Shown piece by piece: positions 1 through 8,800 of a DNA stretch of 57,276 bases (the first letter of the stretch is position 1; each line of letters opens with the position of its first letter). This stretch comes from an uncultured Alistipes sp. (lineage in GTDB: Bacteria > Bacteroidota > Bacteroidia > Bacteroidales > UBA932): contig UQUJ01000010.1 of assembly GCA_900544195.1 (NCBI GenBank), forward strand, positions 1 to 57,276, written 5' to 3'. The translations under genes were made by a program, and so were the position numbers. The notes beneath the pieces were generated by a model. The model ran no database searches. It was not told the DNA's origin and worked only from the letters and a program-made list of their open reading frames with translations.

Positions 1-95
1 TAGCATAGTAGTGAAGATGTCTTCACCGCATTGCCGTATGCAAAAGGAAGGAGGTTTTTTGATGCGGTTGCCCTGAATAAAATGTAGTACAATAG

Positions 96-125
96 TTGTT
101 TTATGTGCTAAAAAGTGTAACTTTG
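96..125 (+). promoter_or_regulatory. Promoter of the AAA/DUF4143 ATPase gene
   Basis: A -33 TTG at 96-98 and a -7 TAACTTTG at 118-125 are separated by 19 bp, which fits the Bacteroidota promoter consensus. The predicted start of transcription near 129 lies downstream of an in-frame ATG at 96, so that longer start cannot be used and the ATG at 162 is preferred. Confidence 0.6.
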
Positions 126-161
126 TTGACAAGACACCTGCTAGAAAATGTAGCAACACAT

Positions 162-1448
162 ATGGAAAGAATTGTATTTCAGAAACTTGTCGAATGGAAA
201 GATAGCGCAACCAGAAAACCGCTGATCCTCAACGGTGCCCGACAAGTCGGCAAGACATGGCTGTTAGAACAATTAGGAAAACAGTATTTTAAAAAGGTTG
301 CATATCTGGTATGTCGTAAGAACCAAACTTTGAAGGATGTGTTCTCTCTGGACTTCGATACGGACAGAATACTCCGGGCCCTCAGAGCATTGTCCGGAGT
401 TGATATCACCCCGGGGGACACTCTCATTGTTCTTGATGAAGTGCAAGACATTCCAGAGGCCATTGAATCATTAAAGTACTTTTGTGAGGAAGCTCCTGAG
501 TACCATATTGCAGTAGCCGGATCTCTATTGGGGATATCCTTGCATAGGGACATATCATACCCGGTAGGAAAAATTGATGAAATAAATGTCTATCCTCTCA
601 ACTTTGACGAGTTCCTTTTGGCAAAAGGTGAGACAGAAGCATACAAACTACTAAAAGACAAAGACTTCCACACTACAAATCTGATACATGAGAAGTACAC
701 CGACTTGCTTAGACAGTATTATTATGTCGGAGGGATGCCGGAAGCCGTAAAGGTATATATTGAAACGGATGGACTTCAAGCCGTGCGCAATATCCAAAAG
801 GCCATTCTCAATGGATATGAGAGAGACTTCTCGAAGCATGCCCCTAAAGACCAGATTACACGAATAAGACTTGTATGGCAGACACTTCCGTCACAATTAT
901 TCAAAGAAAACAAGAAGTTTATCTATGGCTCAATTAAGCATGGTGCACGGGCAAAAGACTTTGAAATTGCAATCCAGTGGCTAGTGGATGCCGGGCTTGT
1001 ATATAAGGTTCCTCTCTGCAAGGAGGTAAAACTCCCTCTAAAAGTATATGAAGATCCATCTGCATTCAAGCTATTTACATTGGATCTGGGACTGCTGGGA
1101 GCCATGGTCGGAACAGAAGCCAGTCAGGTCCTTGTCAAAAACGACATCTTCATTGAATATAAAGGCGGTATGACAGAACAATTCATACTCGAAGAAATGA
1201 AGAGTCACGGCGAAGAGAATATCTTCTATCACAAGACGGATGACGGAACAAGACTTGAAATTGACTTTCTGATTCAGAGGAACGGAAAATTACTGCCAAT
1301 TGAGGTGAAGGCTGAAGGTAATGTAAGAGCGAATTCCCTGAGCAATCTCTTGAAACAAACCCCGGAACTTCATGCAATAAGATACTCAATGAAACCCTAC
1401 ATTGAGCAGCCGCAGATGACTTGCTACCCTCTTTATGCTATTCAATAA
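162..1448 (+). CDS. AAA_14/DUF4143 family ATPase
   Basis: The 428-residue product has a Walker A GARQVGKT at about residues 25-32, a Walker B LIVLDEVQ at about 87-94, and a C-terminal DUF4143 region ending in IDFLI..PIEVKAE, which resembles the core of PD-(D/E)XK nuclease folds. Proteins of this type are abundant and often paralogous in gut Bacteroidales; their role is unsettled, and DNA-associated or defence-like roles are guesses. The start is set at 162 because the promoter elements occupy 96-125, inside the longer open frame. The gene is monocistronic and visibly AT-richer than its neighbours, with more AAA, ATA and TTT codons, which suggests acquisition. The family call is firm, the function is not. 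Confidence 0.85.
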   Translation: MERIVFQKLVEWKDSATRKPLILNGARQVGKTWLLEQLGKQYFKKVAYLVCRKNQTLKDVFSLDFDTDRILRALRALSGVDITPGDTLIVLDEVQDIPEAIESLKYFCEEAPEYHIAVAGSLLGISLHRDISYPVGKIDEINVYPLNFDEFLLAKGETEAYKLLKDKDFHTTNLIHEKYTDLLRQYYYVGGMPEAVKVYIETDGLQAVRNIQKAILNGYERDFSKHAPKDQITRIRLVWQTLPSQLFKENKKFIYGSIKHGARAKDFEIAIQWLVDAGLVYKVPLCKEVKLPLKVYEDPSAFKLFTLDLGLLGAMVGTEASQVLVKNDIFIEYKGGMTEQFILEEMKSHGEENIFYHKTDDGTRLEIDFLIQRNGKLLPIEVKAEGNVRANSLSNLLKQTPELHAIRYSMKPYIEQPQMTCYPLYAIQ

Positions 1449-1732
1449 ACGTGTTATAGGTAGTCCGCTCCTTTATTTCTGATTTGATATTCTTTCCAAC
1501 TATAATGTGTCTGGTGCTTGGTCTCCGCTTTGATTCCAAGGTAGCGGAAGCACTTGTAGGCATAGTTGTCGCTAATGAGTATCTTCTTGTTGATTCTGAT
1601 AAAAGCGGCTGTCCAACGATGTGAATCGGTAGTCATGTCATCTGTTCTCTCAGGTTGTCTCGTACAACAGGTTTACAGAACTGCAAAAGTCCGTTCATTC
1701 CCTAATTTCATCGAACTCACGTTAAGGAAGAA
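1449..1732. other. Intergenic stretch without a convincing gene
   Basis: The only open frame of note is a 60-codon reading on the minus strand (1454-1636). It is rich in Lys, Tyr and His, has no homologue that I recognise and no promoter that I can see. It could be a small gene, a relic, or part of a dispersed repeat. I do not call it a gene. Confidence 0.4.
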
Positions 1733-1846
1733 GTATATTTAGAGACGTAAGCGACGATTTCAGGCGGAACTTTACAAGAATGATAGCCGTGGCGCCAAGA
1801 GCCCGCAAAGCGAGTTAGGTTATATCGCACCTGACTCGCTTTTTTG
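1733..1846 (+). ncRNA. Candidate small structured RNA ending in an intrinsic terminator
   Basis: The segment has no coding potential but ends in a strong Rho-independent terminator at 1807-1846. It is about 290 bp beyond the upstream ATPase stop and is convergent with greA. A TATATTTA box at about 1734-1741 is a weak match to the -7 element, which would put the RNA start near 1745. Either this is a discrete RNA of about 100 nt or the long 3' UTR of the ATPase transcript. No family is recognised. Confidence 0.3.
1807..1846 (+). terminator. Rho-independent terminator
   Basis: The arms at 1807-1820 and 1829-1843 pair through AAAGCGAGT and AGGT blocks around an 8-nt loop, and the 3' arm runs into a T tract. 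The polarity fits a plus-strand transcript converging on greA. Confidence 0.75.
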
Positions 1847-1909
1847 TTGTTTTCAGGTGAGGTGCGGCCGGACAAAGAGATGTGCTGCAGCGTTTTCTTG
1901 CCGAGTTGA

Positions 1910-2380
1910 TTACTGGCCGACCGACAGATTCTCGATCTTGATCCGGAAAGTTCCTGACGGGGCGAGAACATCCACCACATCGCCGACCTTCTTCCCCATC
2001 AAAGCGGCGCCTATCGGGGACTTGCAGGAAATTTTGCCTTTCTCAATGTCCATCTCGTGAGGGCTTACGATGGTGTATGTCATTCTGACGTTGGAAGACA
2101 GATTGGTGAACTCCACCTTGCTGAGCAAAGAGACCTGGTCCTTTGGCAATGCCGCCGTGTCGAGGACCCTTGAATATTCCAGAACTTTCTGCAGGAAACG
2201 GATCCGGCTGATGGTCTTGGCCTGGGCACGTCTTGCGGCGCGGTATTCAAAGTTCTCGCTCAGGTCGCCTTGGGCGCGGGCTTCGGAGAGGTCTTCCTTG
2301 ATCTTGGGATATTCCACATTTATAAGGTTGTTAAGTTCCTCGACAATCTGGTCGTAACGTTCCTTGGACAGATATTCCAT
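1910..2380 (-). CDS. greA: Transcription elongation factor GreA
   Basis: The 156-residue product matches the usual GreA length. An N-terminal coiled-coil half (about residues 1-75, YDQIVEELNNL ... AKTISRIRFLQKVL) is followed by the FKBP-like C-terminal half with PIGAALMGKKVGDVV near the end. GreA enters the RNA polymerase secondary channel and stimulates cleavage of backtracked transcripts. The open frame extends upstream, but family length and the -7 element at 2405-2412 place the start at the ATG whose complement is 2378-2380. Monocistronic. Confidence 0.95.
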   Translation of the reverse strand: MEYLSKERYDQIVEELNNLINVEYPKIKEDLSEARAQGDLSENFEYRAARRAQAKTISRIRFLQKVLEYSRVLDTAALPKDQVSLLSKVEFTNLSSNVRMTYTIVSPHEMDIEKGKISCKSPIGAALMGKKVGDVVDVLAPSGTFRIKIENLSVGQ

Positions 2381-2404
2381 AATGCAACATTTGTTATGCT
2401 TGGA

Positions 2405-2412
2405 CAAACTTA
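2405..2412 (-). promoter_or_regulatory. greA promoter -7 element
   Basis: TAAGTTTG on the minus strand matches TAnnTTTG. Transcription would start near 2401, giving a leader of about 20 nt. No good -33 element is visible. Confidence 0.45.
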
Positions 2413-2590
2413 CATAAAAATCTGCGATTTTTACGCCCGTCCAATAAGAAAGGAACAGTTTTTTAGAGAAAATGTACGAAAATTTGTCCGGTAGAAACAT
2501 GATTGTGCCGGATAAAAAGAGAGAATGAACACCACTCCGATGGACACGTTTGCTGGCCTTGATGGATGCATGGAACAGCATCCAACGGGT

Positions 2591-2623
2591 TCCCGGAAGT
2601 GTCCCGGAAGTGTCCCGGAAGTG
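2591..2623. repeat. Tandem repeat, three 11-bp units
   Basis: Three perfect copies of TCCCGGAAGTG lie head to tail in the gap between greA and the lipoprotein gene, followed by a partial fourth (TCCCG). The rest of the gap (2413-2590 and 2624-2711) holds no gene that I can support. Confidence 0.9.
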
Positions 2624-2711
2624 TCCCGCAACCGGCGATCTGAAGGAACTTCCTCCGGCCGACTTTCGGGAATCCTGTGAATATTATTAGAATGACTGTC
2701 GCGAAGACATG

Positions 2712-2743
2712 AAAAAAGCCATCCTCTGTACCGAGAATGGCTT
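2712..2743 (-). terminator. Terminator of the SusC/SusD locus
   Basis: Read on the minus strand, an 11-bp stem (AAGCCATTCTC with GAGGATGGCTT, one G-T pair) with a 6-nt loop is followed by a T6 run. It lies about 60 bp past the stop of the last gene in the leftward susC-susD-lipoprotein set. Confidence 0.75.
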
Positions 2744-2759
2744 ATCATTATCGCTATTT

Positions 2760-2812
2760 GTCACTTCGACAGGCTCAGTGACCGAGTTGTGCTCAGTGAC
2801 CGCTGATCACTG
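2760..2812. repeat. REP-like palindromic repeat copy (CTTCGACAGGCTC family)
   Basis: The core GTCACTTCGACAGGCTCAGT is followed by a second GCTCAGTGACCG unit. It matches the copies at 17979-18097, 46094-46203 and inside murF. It overlaps the last codons and stop of the adjacent lipoprotein gene (stop at 2807-2809). Confidence 0.7.
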
Positions 2813-4093
2813 CTTGGTGAAGAGGGAGGCGAAACCGAACATGTCAGGGTCGAATTTCTCGTCTTTCCACCACTTTATGCCGAACGGTGGCTTGTCATAG
2901 TCACGGAACTCTACGGTCAGATCGCCGTCCACAATGGTAAAGACAGCAACAGCCTCACCTATAGTCTCATTGTCCTTGCTGAAAGCCCTGTTGGCGGCTG
3001 AGAGAAGGTAGTAGGCGTTCGTGTGGACTTCATAACCATCAAACGCCATGAACATCGTGCATTCTCTGACGGCGTTTTTCCCCATCGGTTCCCCTTCCGA
3101 AGAGTAGTTTATTGGATTGGTAGGAATCATTGTGGCCTCCCTGAAGAAGCTGGCGAAGTCTCCCTTGTCATTAGGAGTCACGGTCACGACTCCTGACTCG
3201 TCCTTTGTGAAGGTGAGCGTGAATCCTTCATTGTTCAAAGGCAGCAGAGAAGGGTTGTCTCCCTCCATCTCGAACCATTCTATAAGCTCGTCCACTGCGA
3301 ACACCTTGCTGAACGTCCATGTTCCGAGAATAGCGTCCGGAACTTTTACTGAATAGAGGGTGTACTCCGCGCTCTCATTGTCACCCGGGATGAACCTCAC
3401 GGCTGCGTCCATGTCCACGGTCACCCCAACCTTGTCCCCGTCCTTGAAGCCGTCCTTGAGAGAGAACTTGAACGTGGCTGTCGACTTGCCGGCCTTGAGG
3501 ACGGCGTGAGGACCTGAATAGGTTTTGTACGTGTCTCTGGTGGCCGGGTCGAAGACCACGTACGGAGCCGCCTCGCCGGTGATCTTGAGAGGAATGATCA
3601 CGTCGTCGCTCAGGGAGAGATTGTCACCGGAGGTCACGCCGGTCACCTTGATCTTGGCGACATAGGGGCCTACCACGTCCGCTTTGGTCAACTCGAATGA
3701 ATATACAAGCGTCTCTTCCGGATCCGGAGCCACGATGGTGACGAACTTGGTTCCGAGGTCGTAGCCTGACGGACACTCGATCCCGAGGTTCAGAGGACTG
3801 GCCTGGGTCAGATTAAGATTCTTTACGCTGAATGTGCCGGAGGTCTCTCCGGCCTTGATTGTGACCGGGACGCCGGTCAGCTCGAAATCAGTCCCCGCAT
3901 TCGCTCCTGAGGAGTTGATCATGACACTGACATTCTCGGTGGCCGGCTCGCTGAGGATGACCTTCACATCGACGCTGCGCTTGGCATAGGCGGTGTAGAG
4001 GCTTTTCTCAAACTCGACAGTCGGCTTGTCATCCTTCTGGCATGACGAGATCGTCACCGCGGCCGCCACAAATGTTAGAATTCGTTTAAACAT
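2807..4093 (-). CDS. Surface lipoprotein with Calx-beta-like repeats
   Basis: A 428-residue lipoprotein whose signal (MFKRILTFVAAAVTISSCQ) ends in a lipobox with Cys at about residue 18. The middle looks like two beta-sandwich modules of Calx-beta/DUF4843 style (FEKSLYTAYAKRSVDVKVIL..., then PDPEETLVYSFELTKADVV...). The last 170 residues start ILGTWTFSKVF and resemble a lipocalin-like or glycan-binding C-terminal domain. It is the last gene of the leftward SusC/SusD locus, so a role in surface binding of the locus substrate is inferred. The ATG at 4091-4093 is chosen because it directly precedes the signal peptide; the open frame starts earlier. The 3' end overlaps a REP-like repeat. Confidence 0.7.
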   Translation of the reverse strand: MFKRILTFVAAAVTISSCQKDDKPTVEFEKSLYTAYAKRSVDVKVILSEPATENVSVMINSSGANAGTDFELTGVPVTIKAGETSGTFSVKNLNLTQASPLNLGIECPSGYDLGTKFVTIVAPDPEETLVYSFELTKADVVGPYVAKIKVTGVTSGDNLSLSDDVIIPLKITGEAAPYVVFDPATRDTYKTYSGPHAVLKAGKSTATFKFSLKDGFKDGDKVGVTVDMDAAVRFIPGDNESAEYTLYSVKVPDAILGTWTFSKVFAVDELIEWFEMEGDNPSLLPLNNEGFTLTFTKDESGVVTVTPNDKGDFASFFREATMIPTNPINYSSEGEPMGKNAVRECTMFMAFDGYEVHTNAYYLLSAANRAFSKDNETIGEAVAVFTIVDGDLTVEFRDYDKPPFGIKWWKDEKFDPDMFGFASLFTKQ

Positions 4094-4140
4094 ACTGCTA
4101 TAAATTAAAAAACAAAACTCTTTTCTTAAAAACACGAACC

Positions 4141-4359
4141 TCACTTGCCCTTGCCTGCGCTGACCGCCGCCTCGTACTCGGCCCTGATGGCCTTCAACTC
4201 CTCCCTTTCGGCGGCGGTGGGGATCTCACCTTTCGGTTTGATATAGCTTTTGGAGGCATCGGAAGTCTTCGGTGGAAGCTCATTGTAGGAACATCCACAG
4301 AGGGTTGCGCCGATAAAAACAGCGACTAATATAGCAATTATATTTCTTTTTGTGTTCAT
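4141..4359 (-). CDS. Small lipoprotein of the SusC/SusD locus
   Basis: The 72-residue product has a clean lipoprotein signal (MNTKRNIIAILVAVF..LCGC, Cys at about residue 22). A short charged tail follows, including the helix EREELKAIRAEYEAAVSAGKGK region. I recognise no family. It lies 25 bp downstream of the susD stop and 47 bp before the next lipoprotein, so it is probably co-transcribed. The start is the ATG before the hydrophobic stretch. Confidence 0.65.
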   Translation of the reverse strand: MNTKRNIIAILVAVFIGATLCGCSYNELPPKTSDASKSYIKPKGEIPTAAEREELKAIRAEYEAAVSAGKGK

Positions 4360-4384
4360 AATGCTTGAAAATTGTAAGTTGTCA

Positions 4385-5791
4385 TTAATAAACATAGCCG
4401 GGGTTCTGCTCCAGTCCCGGATTCAGATCCACGTCGGACTTGGAGATCGGAGAGGTGTAGAGGTACTCTCTCGTGGTGTATTTCAATCCGTTGCTGATCA
4501 CCCACCACTCCGGGCAGCCGTTGCGCTTGAGCTCGTACCAGCGGTCGCCTTCCATGTAGAGTTCCTTACGTCTTTCATCGAAGATGGCCTGGAGAAGGGG
4601 AGTGACGGCCTTCCCCTGACAATCCACAACAATCCTGTCGTCGGGGCGGACAGCCGGAAGCGACGCCATTGTCAGGTCGGAGACATCCTCGATCCTGTTG
4701 CGGCGCAGCTCGTTCAGCCATCTGAGGGCGGAATCGTTGTCCCCTTTGTGATAGTAGGCCTCGGCCAGCATCAGCACGATCTCGGAGAGGCGGACCTTGC
4801 ACTCGGGAGTCTTGACATTCATCCTTTTGCTGTTGAAGCTGGCCGCATAGCGGACATCCTTTTCAGGATTCTCTCCGAACAGCCTGATGAGTCTTGCGCT
4901 TGCCGGTCGGGAGGCCAGATAGCTTTTCGAGTAACTGAAGTACCAGTCCAGCTCGCTGGAATTGTTGATGTGCGAGCGGACAAGCACCTCGCCCTTGGCT
5001 TCATATTGCGCGTTGATCATCCCGGCATATTCGGAAATCGGGGTGAGGGAGACGCCGCTGCTGGCGATGATGTCCTCGCAGAGAGAGACGACGCTGTCCC
5101 AGTTCTGGCACCAGAACTCCAGCTTCGCCTTGTAGGCCTTGATGATCCACTCCGTGAACAGGTACTTCGGATCCGTCGGCTTGAACGCCAACGCCTTGTC
5201 CAACTGAGCCTTGGCGTAGTCGTAGGTCTGGCGGACGGTGCCTCGCAGCGGCTTGTCGTTGATGCCGAAACTCTCCACGACAGGGATGCCCGGAAGCTCT
5301 CCGGCCTTGGCGTCCGACCACGGCTGGCAGAACTCCCTCAGCAGGTTGTAGTAGATGATTCCTTTCATTGAATATGCCGCCGAAAGCGCGCCCCGGGCGA
5401 TGTCCGTGTCCCGGCCTGACATATTCTCAATCACTATGTTGCAGTCTCTGACGATCTTCCAGCTCTCCTCGTAGGCACGCTGGCGGCTGTCGATCTCCTC
5501 GCCGGCGAAGAACGTGAGGCTGGCGCTGGTGCGGATGTTGGCGTCGAGATTGTCGGCGCAGCCCTCAAGATGCTTGATGGCGTCCATATTCCCGATGACA
5601 TATTCATCACCGCCGCCCTCGATGTCCCGCAGGCGGTTGTGGATGATAGCGGCGAATTCCTCGTCCGTCTCGGGGATGACCTCCCCCTGGGGCTGGACGT
5701 TGAGGTAGCCCCGGCAGCCGGCGGCACTGACCAGAAGGGCGAGGGCGGCGGCGCGCTTGAAGATGTTCATGAATATTCCCATGTTTTTCAT
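4385..5791 (-). CDS. SusD/RagB family nutrient-binding lipoprotein
   Basis: The 468-residue lipoprotein (lipobox LVSAAGC, then RGYLNVQPQGEVIPETDEEF) has typical SusD landmarks: an early helical region with NCNI-type core (RDCNIVIENM), a TPR-like superhelix, and a C-terminal RRKELYMEGDRWYELKR segment. SusD proteins cap the SusC channel and capture glycans or peptides at the cell surface. The gene follows susC by 10 bp. Three ATGs lie close together (starts at 5791, 5782 and 5770), and an earlier one at 5815 would overlap susC. I prefer 5791, which gives a full signal peptide without overlap. Substrate unknown; no glycoside hydrolase or sensor gene adjoins. Confidence 0.9.
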   Translation of the reverse strand: MKNMGIFMNIFKRAAALALLVSAAGCRGYLNVQPQGEVIPETDEEFAAIIHNRLRDIEGGGDEYVIGNMDAIKHLEGCADNLDANIRTSASLTFFAGEEIDSRQRAYEESWKIVRDCNIVIENMSGRDTDIARGALSAAYSMKGIIYYNLLREFCQPWSDAKAGELPGIPVVESFGINDKPLRGTVRQTYDYAKAQLDKALAFKPTDPKYLFTEWIIKAYKAKLEFWCQNWDSVVSLCEDIIASSGVSLTPISEYAGMINAQYEAKGEVLVRSHINNSSELDWYFSYSKSYLASRPASARLIRLFGENPEKDVRYAASFNSKRMNVKTPECKVRLSEIVLMLAEAYYHKGDNDSALRWLNELRRNRIEDVSDLTMASLPAVRPDDRIVVDCQGKAVTPLLQAIFDERRKELYMEGDRWYELKRNGCPEWWVISNGLKYTTREYLYTSPISKSDVDLNPGLEQNPGYVY

Positions 5792-5801
5792 TTCCGATTC
5801 T

Positions 5802-8800
5802 TTAGAATTCGACATTGACGCCTCCGGACACGCTTCTAGTGGTCGGGTAGGTCGCTCCCGGGATTTCCGGATCCATTCCGTCGTAGCCGGTGAACGTGAA
5901 GAAGTTGTTCATCGAGATGTTGAAGCTCAATCCTCTCATCCTCAGTTTCTTGACAGCCTCCGAAGGCAGCGAGTAGGTCAGGATTATGGACTTGATGCGG
6001 ACGTAGGAGTTGTTCTTCAGGTAGACCGCGTCGATGATGCTGTAGTCCATCGGGTTGTAGGACGAGAAGTTGTACCTGGCATCGTAGTAGTCGTAGACGC
6101 GCGGGTACTTGACTCCGGTCGTGTGGGAAGGTGTCCATCTGTTCGTCCTGTCCTTCTCCACGTTGAGGTGGTTGCCGTAAAGGTCGCTGAACTGGGACTG
6201 GACGGTCTCCGTGCTGACTCCGCTGTGGGAGGTGTTGCTGTAGCTGGCCGGGTAGCGCATTTTCTCGTAGGTCTTCGAGCCGAGGGAGAACATTCCGCTG
6301 ACGCTGAGTTTCAGCTGCTTCCACGATGCGCTGAGGTTGAAGCCGCCGGTGTACGGCGCGATGGTGGTGCCGAGGAAGTAGCGGTAGTTGTCCGGCTTGT
6401 TGAGGTCGGTGGCCGTGGCGATCTGCGCGTCAGGACGGAGCCTGAACTGGTAGAGTCCCGTGTCGGAGGCTATCCCGGAGTATTTCCCGCTGAAGATCGC
6501 CCCGGTCGGGTAGCCTTCCACGTAGCGGTCCTTCGAGGTTATCCCGCTCTGGGAGACGGGCTTATATTTCAGAACCTTGTTGAAGTTGTAGGCGAAGTTG
6601 ACGGCTGCGCTTACTGTCCAGTCCTTTTTCTGGAGCAGTTTGCCGTTGACGGTGACCTCCACGCCGTTGTTCATGATGTCGGCGGCGTTGAAGTAGACAT
6701 AGGTGAATCCTGTCGTGCTCTGGACGGGCGAGGATGTGACCACGTCCGTGCTGAGGCGGTAGTAATATTCAGTGTTCACCGTGAGCCGGTCCTTCCAGAG
6801 GCCGAAGTCCAGTCCCACCTTCGCGTCCTGGGTCTTCTCCCAGCCGAGGTCCGGGTTCGGGGCGGACGGGATCGTGCCGAGGTTGAAAGTCTCGTCGCCG
6901 AAGTAGCGGTACTGCTGCTGGAGGTACTGCATCACAAGCAGGTGGGAGGTGCTGGTGTTCACGTCGCCCGTGAAACCGTAGGCTGCCCTGAGGGTAGCGT
7001 GCGAGAGATTCGGAATGGCTTTCATGATCCATTCCTCCTCGCCAAGGTGCCAGGCCGCCCCCGCGCTCCATGTCGGGTTGAACTGCCTGTTGCTTCCGAA
7101 GTTGGAGCTGCCGTCGGTGCGGAACGATGCGTTAAGGACGATCGTCTTTCCGAGATAGTAGTCCGCCGAGGCGTAGAACGAGGCGTAGCGGGTCTTGCTG
7201 AAATATTCCCCGTTGAGTTTCTCGACCTGCCTCACCCATTCGTCCTGCGGGCCGCTGACTGACGGCAGGGAAGTTGTGCCGGTCTTCGGATCGTAGTTGT
7301 AGCGCTTTGTGAAGATCGTGTTGGCATCCGAGCCTCGGACTTCCGCTCCCGCCAGCACATTGACGGTGTGAAGTTCACCGAAGGTCTTGTTGAAAGCGAA
7401 ATGCCCACGGACTACATAGCTGTTCCTGTCGGTCCTGTTCTGGGAGATGCTTCCGTAGAGATTTGTCTGCGAGCGGTCGTCGCTTCCGAGCCTGTCCCGG
7501 AAGGCCGTATAAGTGTCCTTGTCCACGACCTTGTCGGTGGAGTTGTTTGCGAATGAATATGACGCCAGCCCGACGAAGTGCAGAGGCTCCAGAATCTTGA
7601 GATCCACCTGCGTCCTGAACGTTCCGTTCGTGTTTTTTGTGGAGCTGTAGTTTGAGTCCAGCTCGCGGAGGAGGCTGAATCCGTTCTTCGGCATCACCTG
7701 TTCGACTCCGCGTCCGTTGTAGTACCCGAGGGTGAACCAGGTGTTGTCGGCGGCGTAGGAACCGTCATCGTTGTACGCCTTCTCGTACGGATTGGAGAAG
7801 TAGGCGTAGTTGAACGGATCCACGCTTGAATATGGCATCCTGGATTCCTGCCTTGCGGCCTCCATTCCGATGTCGATGCGGACCCAGTCCACAGGCTTTA
7901 GGGTCATCTTCGAGTTGACATTGTACCTTCTGTAGCTGTTGTGTATCAGCATGCCGTCCTCGTCGTTGACACCGAGCGCGACATAGTAGGTGTTCTTGTC
8001 CGAACCGCCGCTGAGGGAGAGATGGTGCCCCTGCGAGAAAGCGTTCCGGAACAGGAGATTGTACCAGTTGGTGTCGTTCTCCCTTAATGACGCTATGTAT
8101 GCGTCCTGCGCCGCCGTGTCGCCTTTGAGTTTGGTGAAGCCCCCAAGCCCGGCCCTGATCTGACCTACGATTCCGACAACCGGATAGACCACAGTGTTGT
8201 CCGTCAGGGATTCCTCGTACTTGCTTGCCGAGAACTCGTTCCACAGCTCGTCCTCCCAGGCCAGTTTCTCCGCCGAGTTCATCAGGTTGAGTGTCCTCTG
8301 CGGCTTGATCGAAAGAGTGAACGTGTTGTTGTAGTTTATCCTCATCCTTCCAGCCTCGCCTTTCTTCGTGGTCACGACGATGACACCGTTAGCCGCCCGG
8401 GAACCGTAGATGGCCGCCGCGGCAGCATCTTTCAGGATGGTGATGCTCTCGATGTCGTTGGGATTGATATTTCCGATGCCGTTCACGAATATGTCGTCGA
8501 AGCCTCCGGTGGCAAGCTGCTCGGAACTGAGGCTTGGGGAGTCGCTCTGCATCGGGACTCCGTCCACGACCCAAAGCGGCTGGCTGGTCCCCGAGAGATT
8601 GTTGGCTCCTCTGATCCTTATCCTTGACTGGGTTCCCGGCTGTCCGGAAGTCGCGGAGACGGCCACACCTGCGACCTCGCCCTGCATCAGCGCATCGACT
8701 GACGAGATGGCCTTGGCCTCGAACTTGTCAGAACCTATCACGGCCACGGAACCTGTTATCCTCTTGACCGTTGTCTGGGCGTATCCCGTCACCACAACCT

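Noticed and set aside
1454..1636. Minus-strand 60-codon open frame after the ATPase gene
   Set aside because: Plausible amino-acid content, but no promoter and no recognisable family; kept only as an intergenic note.
2591..2623. Possible CRISPR-like array
   Set aside because: The units are directly tandem without spacers and only 11 bp long. The same holds for 14980-15023. No cas gene is present.
5757..7262. Long plus-strand open frame of about 500 codons opposite susC/susD
   Set aside because: It is antisense to a clear SusC barrel, has no recognisable domain and a Val/Arg/Gly-rich shadow composition produced by GC-biased third positions of the real gene.
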